A stretch of 64,000 nucleotides of DNA from the NCBI GenBank assembly GCA_033558025.1, contig JAUCEF010000014.1:1302001-1366000 (forward strand), given 5' to 3'. Source of the stretch: Phytophthora sp. 'mugwort'. Taxonomy: Eukaryota > Oomycota > Peronosporomycetes > Peronosporales > Peronosporaceae. Positions 20,531 through 32,600 of the stretch are shown one piece after another (positions within the stretch are counted from its first letter, which is position 1; each line of letters opens with the position of its first letter). Under the pieces are notes generated by a model. That model searched no databases. It was not told the origin of the DNA and saw nothing but the letters and a program-made list of their open reading frames with translations. Position numbers and translations under genes: made by a program.

Positions 20531-22035
20531 TCAACAGTACTTAGTCGCGTCCTCATTGTCATCTGTCGGTTGCTCGTCTGCCTGTGCTAACAACCTGTTA
20601 CACGCCTTCTTCATCTTCAGCGTCTCCCACGACTCTGGCGGCTTAGAATAGTTGGTCATATTCGGTGACAGAGACCCATCGTCCATCGTCATCGTTTGCT
20701 GTACATCCACGCTGCCTGTCGCTAAGAGGCCGTAACTGGTACTCCAAGATGTAGTGTCCAGCCCTGTTACGTCGCTTCCTACGTCATAACTCCACCAGTA
20801 GCGCATTCGATCCTGGCAGGTGAGCCTCACTTGCCATTGCTGCGCCACCTCGTTTGCCACGACTCGCCGCTGCTGCGGCCTGGACAAGATCAGACGTTGC
20901 TCGAGTACCTTCTCCTGCCGCCAAGACATCTTCTTGCCGTTCGACCGTGCTTTCATGTTTCAGTTGTGTTTCTGAGTCCGCCGCTACTCTTTCCAGAATC
21001 TCCGCTGGATAGTGATAAGACACTAAGGAAGAGACGTGTGCTATAAATTGCTCTCGTTCACCGTCCTTATCTTCCCGTTCCATGAGGAAGTTATCATAAC
21101 CAGCAGGCTCGAGAATCCGCATCGGGCCCATCCACAAGTGCACAAACTTCGATGATTTTGGTCCTTTCGGTGGCCGGAACAACCAAATTCTATTTCCAGG
21201 TTTGAAGATCCTCTTCTCCTTTACCTTTCGATTGTAATATCGAGCTTGCCGCCGTTGTTCATTATCACGAGCTTGCTCAGCACATCGATGCCCAGCCTCC
21301 ATTGCTGCTAACAATCGTCGATAGCTTCAGACGAACTCGTTCTACGCAGCAGTTCGTTGTTCTGTTTAATCGTCTACTCATCATCAGCTCGTTGGGGATA
21401 GCAAAACGGTCGAATGTCGTCCCGAATTGTAGGCAAATACAGCGAAGTCTAGCTATAGGTCCCAATCGTGTTATTCGTCGGTGTGCATGTACGTCGAAAC
21501 GCAATCCTTCCATGTACGGTGAACACGCTCCACTAATCCGATCATCTGTGGTCTATACGGAACTGGATTAATTAGCTCTGCCTGTAACATCAGTACGAGC
21601 TGCTCAATCGTCTTCCCAGTCAATTCGGGTGCTCCATCTGTGAGAAGCTCTCGAAACGGTCCAAATTTGAGAACCACATGATTCACCAAAAACGTAGCGT
21701 TGCTCTCAGTCGTGTCTTGCGGTACCGTTATTGCAACCGCGTACCCAGTCACATACTCCACCGCCGCAATTACATACCGCTGGCCTCCGTGACCCTCCGG
21801 TAATGGTCCTGCTAAATCTAGGGCCCACCGATCTCCGACATCTCCTCCTCTAATGCTACTCAAAGGCGGAATCACTTGTCAGGGTCGTGCCTTACGATTC
21901 CCACATTCCTGACAGCCTAATACCCAGCGCTTTACTTCCCGTTGTAAGCCTGGCCACCAGTATACTTGTGCAATCCACGCGTAAGTATGGGGAGCCCGCA
22001 GGTGACCCGCCGACACATCTTAAACCGCCAGCGTT
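20531..22035 (-). mobile_element. Gypsy retrotransposon 3' fragment: integrase end, degenerate
   Basis: On the minus strand about 22030-21890 encodes the integrase zinc-binding module (HLRAPHTYAWIAQVYWWPGL then CQECGNRK). After a stop, 21875-21471 encodes the catalytic core with all three acidic positions recognisable: WALDLAGPLPEGHGG, LLTDGAPELTGKT and GLVERVHRTWKD. Further pieces (21314-20784, with RIWLFRPPKGPKSSKFVHLW and RILEPAGYDNFLM) are the C-terminal integrase tail. The frame ends at 20531. Reverse transcriptase and gag are absent, so this is a 5'-truncated copy; sequence to the left (about 19450-20530) with tandem repeats may be its 3' LTR region, but no LTR partner is present to prove this. 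Confidence 0.8.
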
Positions 22036-22869
22036 GGTCGGCTTGCCAAGCGAGTGGGTTTTTTTTTCTACCCTCTCGTATAGCCTAACCCTATCAGTTG
22101 GATAAAACGACAAACAACCTATTTGATACCGGATGAGCTACATTTTATAGTTAATACCGGGCAAAACGGTTTTCCTACATTTTTTGATACCGATATCCGG
22201 TGGATGAATCCATACCGCCTACGGCTAACGCCTCCGACCGGGCCTTCTTGTCAAATCGACCCGTTCACGATCGCAGATAATGATGAATGGTTGGCGTGTA
22301 TGCATTGCCCAGCAAGGGTTGTTTGTAACTTGCCAATTCATGCTGTCTTCAGTTGCTTCTTCAGAAACTCAAGCTCTGCAATTACAAGTTGTACCTGCAG
22401 CAAATGGTTAGTGTACCTGTTTCCTGTTGTAATAAACAATGGGAAACGGCTGCACAAAACCATTTTCAAAGTGATTTGGTTGGTAAACTCCATGCGGAAA
22501 ACGGCCGTTTCAACACGAAAAGGTCGAAATTTACAATTCTTTTTTTTTTGAGCGTAACGTTTGGTCGCTCTTAAAGCTGACTGATATAATAATCAAAAAT
22601 CCCGAGCTATTTGCTATCTCAGGAAAGATGCAACTATGAAGTAGTGATCTAATGCATATGACGTTGTCTTGGGATAATTAAGATGCGTACTCAATGGATC
22701 ACGTGGCTGTATAACACCGAATTCTGGCGGAGCTCAGATCCGTCAAACTTGCGTTAAGTTGAGTACCTTTGATCTGCTACATGTAGTGTACCCAATTCTA
22801 TCCATTTACATATCTAATTTGATACTTGCCGTGGGATTTAATTTGCTTTTTTTCTACCTCGAGCTTAAA
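22036..22869. other. No gene recognised
   Basis: Low-information sequence with T-rich runs near 22060 and 22540. It separates the minus-strand Gypsy fragment from the large LTR element. Confidence 0.5.
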
Positions 22870-22874
22870 CTTTA

Positions 22875-23273
22875 TGTAGTGGATTCCAGATATTTCACCT
22901 TGGTTTCCCCACGCCTGACGATGAAGCGATCACAGCCATGATCACAGATGTGACCATGGATGACCCAGATGTGTTCGACAGCCGTCAGCCTGGGGCAATG
23001 GGTCGACCTGTTATACCGGTCTGGCTGTCTGTGCCTGACCCGGTTTGTATAAGAACTTTGTATGCCAAACTGTATGTTGCCTTTCGACCACTGTCCACTT
23101 CAGGTCCGACTCTCCTCGTCAGCTCCATGGGGACGCCTATGGTAAAGCTGTCGAGGAGAAGACCTTTTGGATGAGGGCTGGTGACCATCAGACCCGAAGC
23201 TCACATCTTTCCATCAATCCATCAATACAATTGGCTATAGTTCCATGTGGGGTGGCTCCCGCATTGTCGAGTG
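22875..23273 (+). repeat. Left LTR copy of the 12-kb element
   Basis: Positions 22875-23222 are identical to 34487-34834. A 10-bp insertion (23223-23232) follows, then renewed similarity to CTCCCGCATT near 23265. The terminal CTACA of the right copy is missing at this point; a CTACA does occur at 23304-23308, so the true LTR end could be there if the right copy carries a deletion. Confidence 0.75.
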
Positions 23274-23384
23274 TTTACGATTGGTACTTCTACCCGGGAA
23301 ACACTACAAAGGATTATTTAGTAGAAGAATTGCCACTCAGACGAGTGCACAGCCTAACGAAATAGTGTTCAAATCCTACGTTTG

Positions 23385-26300
23385 TTTACAGATGACGCAG
23401 ACGTCGAGCTGTTCTTCGAGAGGAAAGTTTTCCTGTTAGATTTTGCAAAATTCAAGGCTATGGAGGACCGGGACGGCAGCACCAGCCAACAGGAAGCACT
23501 TGAACGTGAGCTTGATCCGCACATAGCGGAAGCTACGAAGAGCGGAGTCAAGCGTGTCCAAGAACAGATCGACATGAATGAACGCGCTCATCGTCAAGCT
23601 TTGTTTGCGACGGGGAGACGCGTTGACGAGATTTGTACGGCACGGATGGCCTTGGAGCATTCTCGTCTGCGAATGGCCGTAGCTTTGCTTAAACACAACG
23701 AAGTGAAGGCTTTTGTAGCTCGATTGGAGTATGCGAAGCAAGTGCTGCAGAATGGGGCAGGCTGATGCGATCCCGTTGTGGACTTGACGCTAATTTCTTC
23801 AGTCGCAGCTCTTTCGTTCCAAGAGCGAAGGACGTTCTACAAGACGGAGATGGCCCGTTACGTCAGCATGTTCCACACGCGAGTCATTCTAGAGCAGACA
23901 CATACACCAACGAAGCCTGACGATCGATTGGAGCTCGTCCACGTCCCTGAAGCTCTCCATCTACTACAGAAAGAAGCTGTGAGTAAATTGCACACGCAGT
24001 TCGTACTCAACCTGCTCCGCTCGTGCTGCTGCTGGCTGGCCGACAACATGATGGCGGTGGAGGCGGCACACAAGACAGAGCGTGTCGACGACAGTGAGAG
24101 TGAAGTAGGCGCGCATACGTGCCACCGGTTGATAAAGACGACAGTCGAGCGGAGCGGCAGAGTCTGAGCGTCATGAAATTGGTTTGGTTAATGCCACTGC
24201 TACGCTACTAGCTGAAGGGATCCCACGACGTCGCAGTAGTCTCAGGAATACGAGACGTGTACTCGAAACGTACCATCAAGGCAGCTCATCCAGCAACGTC
24301 ATTGATACGGATAACGACGCGATGACGGCGACGTACGCTTCGAGCGCTCTGCTGTTCTTTCAAGAAGAACGTCGTGTGGCGGAGCGAGCTGACCAGGAGC
24401 AGCTCGATAGCTTTAAAGTGCACGTGGTTGCGACCAATTCGGAGCGAAACCCGGTCACGGACAGCTTGAAGTGCCGCCAGACCACGTCGTGAATACTGAA
24501 GCGATCCCAGCTACCGCACGGCCAGAAGCTGCTCGGACAGCTGACGTTCGTCGCAACCGCAAGAAGGAGGAGCTACAGCGTGCGATGAGCCATCACAGAT
24601 ATGGATACACACGTGGCGACAGTGACAGCGACAGTGAAGACAGCAATTGTTCAGCTCCAGACGATCTGGTGCATGAGATCCACGGCACGGATCTCCAGTT
24701 CGGGAAATTCGTCACTAGCGACGGCAATTGGTCGAATGAGAGCGACAAAACTATAGTCAGCAATGAGAAGGAAGCACTAGACGCGGCAGATACTGAAGCC
24801 TTGTGGAAGCGCGGCAACGTCAAGCTGGCGGACGGGTCGGCTAAATGAGTATCAAGGAAGTGCTGGCACAAGCTCATCGCTTAAATATGTCAAGAGAGAG
24901 GCTACGACCAACAAGCCCTCTCCAGGGACTCGTGCTACCAGAGACTCCAGAACTACCACAACCGCTTCAAGACGTCCCGGAAGCTCAACGCCGAGCAACG
25001 GTAGAGCCAGGTAGAACGAGTCCTGCCACTGAGCAGCAACAACCCGCGGTGGATCGTTCTCTAGGTCGAACTGTATTCATTTATTGGCTTGTAGAGCGTC
25101 AGGAGGAGGAAATGGCCTCGGTTTCTGAAGATCAAGCGCTCCCAACAATGATTCAGGCTCCTAATCGCCAGAACTCGGCAGGTACAGGACGTATCAGTAT
25201 CGGAGAGGCAGCAAGTGGTGCAAATACCAGTCAACTAGAAACTTTCGACCACAAGACGCACGAAATGGACGACGTCACCGAGATAACGACGACTTTAAAC
25301 ACAAGTGATGAAGTATACATGGATCTACAAGAGTGTAAGCAAGTGGAAATTGAAATGGCTACACCACCACTGCAATCTCCAGTTGTGGAGATAAGTACAT
25401 CTCGAATCTCAGAAGCGTCTGCATCATTCTACCACGACAAGAACATCAAAGACTCGGTTAGTTGCGTGAATCCATTGATCAAATGGGAGGAGGCGACCAC
25501 ATTCGAGGCTTTCCCGCTTGTAGTCACGCTACGAAACTCAATGAGTCGAGAGAAGGGAGAATTCGTTACCCGTCCACGCGTCATAAAGACAGGAATTAAT
25601 GAGCTGATAGCACCGCAGTTTGTGCTGGAAGATTCTACGGATAATGCGGCTTTTGTCGAGGTATCCAGTGCTGATACAAGCGACGTGTTCACGCTTCAAG
25701 GCAAATCGCTCATTATGGCTACAAAACTTCACCGAACGCGACGGAAGAGCAGCACAACTGGAATATCAGAAACTGTATCACTATCTAAAGGTTTTTATTC
25801 ACAATTTGACATGAAGCGAGACACACAGACGACAGACGAGGGCTCTACGTTGGTACGACCCATATCAGTCACAGTCGTGGCTAAACGTGCCAAACGCGAG
25901 GTCGCAGCCATCGATGTGGTTGATTAGCCCGTGTCGACCTCTTTTGAATTATATTCACCCGAAAATCTCTTAGTATCACCACCGAAGCCATTCGTCAAGC
26001 TTGAAGGCGATGTGGAGGTTAAACATGAAGATGTCAACGCTTCAGCTATATTACAATTACGAGGCATGGGAAGAAAAAAAATTTAAGCAGCGCTGTGACC
26101 TCCTTAGTCACTGAAAATGACGAGGAAACTCTCAATTTGAACGTCCAGAAGAAGCCTAAGCAACGTAAAGGGCGTTCTCCACATCGTACGACTCATCAAG
26201 AAGACAAGTCTTCGTTACATGCTGATCTTGCTCTGAATGGAGCTCGAATAGTTGGACTAAAGACTGACGAAGCGAAAAGTGATGGAAAATTAAAGGAAAA

Positions 26301-26829
26301 TTGCACACTGGAAGCTGTGACGCCATTGTCCAAGACCGAAAAGGAGCGACTTTGGCAAGAATTTGCTGCAGAGCCACTGTCGATCCAAGCAAGACGCTTA
26401 TCTCTTGTGTACCCTCAAACGTACTCGACAGGAGCTCCTACGGATGTTCTAACGTATCAACAAGTCCACGAAGTTCCAGTTAGCAAGACAAAATCTTCTC
26501 GTCCAAAGTCTTTGAGTCACGCCAGTTTGATCGTGGACGCTACTCGTCAACCTTTCCAGAAAGGCCTCGAGCACACAAGGAAGTTCTGGAGTGCAGCGGA
26601 AGGTTACCGAGCTATTGGAACGTCTTCACTCGTCCCGTTAGACGCGGGTACGATTGCTCAACGCCGGCAAGACAAAGCTCAAGCCATTTTTGATCAATTC
26701 TTACGTGGAGAACGAGGTACAGACAGCAATGATCACGCACTGGCTTGGCTCGACGTGTACCCCACTGAGCTGCCACAAGTTCGAACACAACTTGATGACG
26801 CTCCTAAAGGACTCTTTGACGAGCTATAG
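23385..26829 (+). pseudogene. Long decayed protein-coding gene of unknown function
   Basis: Consecutive plus-strand frames (23382-23765, 23778-24167, 24184-24492, 24471-24848, 24845-25927, 26095-26829) abut or overlap, separated by one in-frame TGA and by several 1-2 nt frame changes. This is the pattern of one roughly 1100-codon protein with accumulated lesions. A sequence resembling an intron acceptor (GTTTGTTTACAG) precedes the first piece. The N-terminal part is charged and helical (ELFFERKVFLLDFAKFKAM), the middle is low-complexity and Ser/Asp/Glu-rich (RGDSDSDSEDSN), and the C-terminal part is basic. I recognise no domain. It lies inside the 12-kb LTR-bounded unit, in the same orientation. 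Confidence 0.55.
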
Positions 26830-26999
26830 AGGACGGCAGAGCTTGAAATCGCCGCTGCTTTAAGTAAAACGACAAGCACGTGACTCGAGATCCAGGTGGG
26901 CACAGACCGGCTTTTAACCGGCGAAGCTGTAGACGTTGTTGGTTGTTTTTGTAGTAACTTTTGATAAATAAAGAGCCCGACGCTTGATCTGTACTGAGC

Positions 27000-27542
27000 A
27001 TGGAGACGCACATATCTGAACTTGTTGCTGAGGTATCTGACGCTACGGACCGAGTATCGGGTGACGGCACGAGTGCACCGCCGGTCAAGGAATCTGTGCT
27101 GACTAAGTTCCTATTAGTGCGACGCCTCACGACGTCGGACAAGTCTCAGCATCGAGTGTTAAAGGCGTCGACTGCTGCCAGACTGACAGCTGAAGCTCTA
27201 TCCGAGACGTACACGAAGAGCCGGCACGGACAGCAGACGGCAGCGAGACGGGCGGCGCTTGGAAAGCCACCGGACATTCTGAGTGACAGCGTGGACGCGT
27301 ACGTCCCTCGAAAGCGAAAGCACGAGTTTATTGACTTGCACCAGGATGAACAGGAGGTGAACGACGTCTTCGTCACGGAAACGAGAGCGTTGACGTACGA
27401 ACGGGAGGTGCTGGATAAAGTCGTGTGCGATCGAGAGAGGAACCGCTTTGAGTATGAAGAGAAACTGTGGCGGTTAATGGTGCAGGAAAGAGGTCTGCAA
27501 GAAGTTAAGGACGACAAGGACGAAGCTTCAGAGCAGGAGTAA
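27000..27542 (+). CDS. Hypothetical charged protein, 180 aa, intact
   Basis: A complete frame from ATG (27000) to TAA with no introns. The protein is hydrophilic and about one third charged residues, with a basic patch YVPRKRKHEF in the middle and a long predicted helix towards the C-terminus (EREVLDKVVCDRERNRFEYE then EKLWRL), likely a coiled coil. There is no signal peptide or membrane segment, and I cannot assign a family. It is the only undamaged frame in the passenger half of the LTR-bounded element, separated by about 170 bp from the decayed gene upstream; it may be a late part of the same original locus. Confidence 0.5.
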   Translation: METHISELVAEVSDATDRVSGDGTSAPPVKESVLTKFLLVRRLTTSDKSQHRVLKASTAARLTAEALSETYTKSRHGQQTAARRAALGKPPDILSDSVDAYVPRKRKHEFIDLHQDEQEVNDVFVTETRALTYEREVLDKVVCDRERNRFEYEEKLWRLMVQERGLQEVKDDKDEASEQE

Positions 27543-28022
27543 GTGACAGGTGATGAAGGTGTCGAGGAAGCTAGTCAATAAATTACTACAACTAAAAGTG
27601 GGCGGACATATTGAATCGAGATCAAGTCGTCCGCTAGCTTAGTTTTTTTTTTTTTAGGTATATCCCATTAAACTGTTCGCTAATGACTCAATATCGATTG
27701 CTAAGAATTGCAGCGTATGTTGCTGGCCGTTGACCTCCCTGTTGATCATTCCAGCGACTACGACCGCGGTGACGCGTTTAAATGATAAAATTTTGGGGGA
27801 AATGGACGAATTAGCCACCAATTTTGCTGGGATCTTAGTGACCAAGTAAGCTAACGCTGAGTACAAGTCGCGTTCATTAAAGTAAATGTAGCCATCTTCT
27901 GAGGATCGTGTGTACGGCTAGCGAAATGCTGCCTGTATCCGTCCAATCCAGAGGGAGGGATCAGTAGTCTCGATGTATCAGCCACGCTGTCTCAACTTAC
28001 TCCCTCTCTTTCAAGCAGAATC
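27543..28022. other. Intergenic
   Basis: No coding motif. A T-run (about 27642-27655) and CT-rich sequence precede the dehydrogenase start. Confidence 0.55.
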
Positions 28023-29000
28023 ATGAGCTCTTTGAACGCTTCCCAGCTTTTCAACGTCAAGGACAAGGTGGTGGTCGTCACGGACAGCGGCCGTGGCATC
28101 GGCAAGATGATCGCCGATGGATTTGTCCAAAACGGAGCGAAAGTGTGCATTGCGTCACGTAAGCTCGAGGCGTGTCAAGCCACAGCCGACGAACTGAACG
28201 CCAAGGACCCAGGCGTGTGTATTGCGGTAAGGAAAAGATGGTTCAAAGACTTCCAGACGCTAAAAAAACTGACTGTTAGGGACTGAAATTATAGTTGAAA
28301 GTTGATTTGACGAGCGAGGACGAGTGCAAAGCTTTCGCGGACGAACTAATCAAGAGAGAGTCGCGTTTGGACGTGCTCATCAACAACTCTGGAGATGGAG
28401 CTGACACTCCCGTCGAGAATACTCCCGCATTGGGTTCGTAAGTTTGTGAATTTGTTATTGAGAGGAGACGAGTTACTGATGACGTTTCTGGGTTGATGTG
28501 TGCAGTTTGGAGAGATACTTTTGACCTGAACGTGACGTCGACCTACCTATTGACACGGTTCCTGCTTCCTCTACTTGATGTTGCTGCTACGTCCCCGGAT
28601 TCGGCACGTGTCATTAACATCGGCTCGATCGGAGGACCGATGCCGCAGAAGTCAATACGATGGTCTATGATTCGTCTAAGGCTGCGCTCCACCATCTCAC
28701 CCGCGTTCTGGCTGCTAAGCTTGCTCGTCGTCCGAATGGGGGCCATATTTTGGTGAACGCCCTCACGCCAAGATTGTCCCGTCGAGGTTGGCGGACGGTG
28801 TCGCGTATGTGACGGGGAAGTCGTTCAAGGAGATCAGCCAGACGATCCCTCACGGACGAATGGGAGAAGACGCTGACATGGCTGGACTTGCCATTTTTCT
28901 CGCCTCTAAGGCATCAGGATGGATTTCCGGACAGATCATCACGAGCGATGGTGGCATGATTGGTACTGCAGAGACTGGCGTGGGTCCGTCCAAACTTTAG
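28023..29000 (+). pseudogene. Short-chain dehydrogenase/reductase, frameshifted, two introns
   Basis: Exon 1 is 28023-28226 (68 codons), intron 28227-28294 (GTAAGG...ATAG), exon 2 starts at 28295, and a second intron ends at 28505. The classical SDR layout is seen: an N-terminal NAD(P)-binding loop VVVTDSGRGIGKMIADGF, SRLDVLINNSG (NNAG-type motif), the catalytic Tyr and Lys as YDSSK at 28666-28680, and the C-terminal ISGQIITSDGG. The glycine loop reads TDSGRGIG where TGxxxGIG is expected. Two single-base frame changes, near 28646-28652 and 28768-28775, interrupt the protein, and exons 2 and 3 join in frame only if a non-GTAAGT donor is used. It would otherwise be a cytosolic oxidoreductase of about 270 residues; substrate unknown. 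Confidence 0.8.
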
Positions 29001-29639
29001 GAGTTTAGACCCGACACGAGATCACTGCGGGGAGTGGTGACATCGATACCAAATCGATCATAGCATTGAAAGAGAAACGTTGGCAAATTCTCCGCAGCTT
29101 ACGGTCTTTTTCTTCCATTTTGCGAAACGTTTTTTACCTGAGGTAAATGTATTGTTTTATGTTGTGGGCTGCAAGACATCGGTGATGACCGCTGTACCGA
29201 AGTATTCATCGAGCGAGAAGAGTCATTAGACACAATGAAATTATATTATATTTTTTGAGGGGGTCAATAGTTGATCTCCACGTGTATATTGGCGACTGAC
29301 TGTTGGGAACTTAGGAGCAACAACGCTTTCATTATAGGCGTACACTAGAGCGCGATGACGCGCAGTATAGTAAACCAGAAGGGAACTGCTTCACAATATG
29401 CAGTTTACTCGGACTTTACCGGGTATTAAAAATGAGTATGTGTAGCAGGTCTTGAAGGAATTGCCATCAGTACAAGCGCCATCTTATGTGCCGCGATAGA
29501 AGAAGACCAGACGAATTTCGCTGAAGCTCTACCAACCAGAATGTCATCTGCACCTGGTTCAAGCCCACTGTCCACGCCAATCGTTCCCCCCTGTGATTAA
29601 GAGCATATCACACGAAGTCCTGACAGTGTGGAAGAAAGA
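29001..29639. other. No gene recognised
   Basis: Sequence between the dehydrogenase and the first recognisable gag coding. From about 29450 it may be decayed gag N-terminal sequence, but no motif proves it. Confidence 0.45.
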
Positions 29640-32600
29640 GCGGCGAGACTATTAGGACAAGCTACGTGCACGCTGCCGCGTGACTGGCGAGCAGTACGAT
29701 GCTGTGGCCCTACCCATCATTGAATATTTTTGCCGCGATCTGCTGGTCACCATTTGCGAGCTCCGGTTGAACATCGCGTCGTTTGACGTGACTGAAGGGA
29801 TGCTGATCGCGGAGATTAGCCACATCATATCGAATGTGAAAAACGACACGCTGCCCGATATCAAAACTTTGTTCTTGAACAAGTTGCGAATGAACATGAC
29901 GGAACGTGATGTCGACGCGTGGGTGTTGGACTATTTCAATTAATTCGGGAAGGTCATGCGTGAGAACGGCTTAGTGAACTGTTTTGAGGGCAACGAAGAG
30001 ATCAAGGAAAAGTGTAAATGTCTTGTAGCTTCCCTCCATCCTGATACCCTCAAGTCAGAAGTGAAATTGTGTCTACGCTACAAACCGGCCGCTACTAACC
30101 CAATATTGCTCTTTGAGCTCATTGTCGAGAAGGCAAAGGAGCATGAACGACAGTTCTTGCGATTGAAGAACAAGAAACGCGACGTGCCTCAATATGGACA
30201 CGACGCTCAAAAGAAGTGAGACCCAAAGACAAGAAGCGGGTATGGAATGGCAGGTCGATCGTGGCTAGAGACTGATCACAAACCAGTATCAGGGTGCCGA
30301 CGGTGTGGACCGATCGTAGGCCACCAACGCGACCAAACAACTTGCCCCGAGTCCGTGCCCTAAATGCAAAGAGATGCATTGGCTTCGTGATTACACTAAG
30401 GCGACCGAGGCCGAGAAGGCTGAGCTACGCAAACGTTGGCGTGAGGCCAGCAATACGAAGAAGGCTCGTGTGGAACAACTTGTTACTCATCCCGAACGCT
30501 AATCGCAAGGTGACGCTAAACGGAGTCCTGGAGCTGCTGTACTGTCCTGACAGTGGTTCCGACTTTACGGTTATGGGCCAATCCCATTGGAAGCAACTAT
30601 GCGCTTTAGACCTCAGCGCGCAACCTGAAGAACTGGACCTCGCTGTGAAGAACCAAACGTTCGGTTCTACATGGGTGACGGCTAACATGAAGGCTAGTCT
30701 CCACCTGGTGATCCAGGGACACAGGACCGGTTGAACCGGTAAACACTGTGGATGTGTTAATTGTCGGCGGGGATGATGAAGAATTCATCATAAGGGAATG
30801 ATTTACTTACGACACTCGGAATTGATGTTGATCGTCAGCTCGAACAACTTGCGGGCCTTGGTGATGACGAAACGACAGGTGATCCCATTGAACTTTAGGC
30901 GGGCGGACCACCTGCGTCTACTAGTACGCCTGAATCAAGTGATAACGACATTTTTGCCGCAGTGGAATGCCTACTTGCTAGCGCCGTGGAGAATGGATTC
31001 CCTGTCGACAAGATCGAGCAATTATGCACCATTGCCTATGATTTTGACGTACGGCGATTATAATTAGGAGCAAACCCGCCAGCGAGGGTTCTTCCTCTCG
31101 AAGTGCGTCTACGGAAAGGGGCTCGTCCAACAAAATGACCGGTCTATGAGAATCCGGACAGTCGTTGATCGAGCCCCGTTCGTCCGGTCAAGAAGTGGGC
31201 GGACCTCGTGGACTTTCGACAAACAATGGACTATCGCGCTTTTAACGACCAGACTGAAGTGATGGCGGCAGTGATGCCGATACAATCGTTAGTACGGTCG
31301 TTAGTCATGGAAAATGCACGTGGAATGAAACATTTGGCCTTTGACTTCTTGAAGAGTTTTTGGCAACTGCCACTCGCTGAACCTTGTCAGGAATTCCTTT
31401 CATACATGACGCACATAAAAATATTCACTCCTCGTGGTGTGCCCCAAGGATGCAGTGATGCTGCCACATCTACTTCTAAAAAACGATAGAGGCTTGTTTC
31501 ACAAGTCTACTCTACGAATATCTGCTAATCTGGATCGGCGATCTGCTCCTGTATGCCGACGATATTGACAAATATCTCGCTAAGTTAACAGAACTTTTCT
31601 CGTTGCTCAACCAATTTGGATTGAAGTTGATCGCTATGAAATCCAGTCTGTATCAAACCCAAGTAAAGTGGTGTAGCAGAGTAATTGACGGTCAAGGCGT
31701 ACGACATGATCCTGAAAGAGTTAACACTCTGCGATCGATGCCGTATCCACGTCCGGCTGGAGAACTACAATAATTTGTGTATGCCATAAATTGGATGCGT
31801 GAAAGTATAGTTGATTACGCCCGTCAAGTAGCGCCATTGCAGAAGAAGCTCGATACCGTTTTGGCAAATACGAAGCATAGGCGTCGAGTTGCTGCAGGGA
31901 TCGAGATCCACCTCGACGGCGATAAACAACTGGCATTCGACTACATCAAGGAGATGTTAGCCTCATCGGCTACTCTCGATTTCCATGATGGCCAGGCTAC
32001 AACTTGCTTGCTTACAGATGCATCAGATGGTGGCTGGGCTTTAATAATTACTCAAGTAGTTAAAATTCGATTCGAACAAGCCGGCCACTGACCAGCGACA
32101 TCGTCTCCTTCACTGCATGTGTGGAACGTTCGCGGGTAGCCAGCTGAATTGGATTGTCATAGAGAAGGAGGTATTCCTGATCGTTGTGGCATGTGATAAG
32201 CTGGATTATCTATTGCTCCGACCTCAGCCTTTTAGTATGTACTGCGATCACCGCAACCTGATTCATGTTTTCGCTCCCCACGAGAGCGTCAAGGAACATG
32301 TACGGAGAAAGTTGCTACGCTGGGCAATGCGACTGATGAATTACCGGTATATGTGCCGGGGACCGACAACGTGTGGGTCGACACGATCTCACGCTGGGCT
32401 GGCAACCACACGCATATGGCACACACGTACCGCCGCAAGACCTTTCTAGATCGTGCAGCAGCAACACCGCCGCCTGTGTCTGCGCTGCGCCCTTTAGATG
32501 ATGACAATTTCGTGCGACCAACACTGGTTGAGCTCGCTGACCCAGTCACGCTATCCACCACCGCCAAACGCGGATCTGACCGATGCCGGTCTACTCCTAC

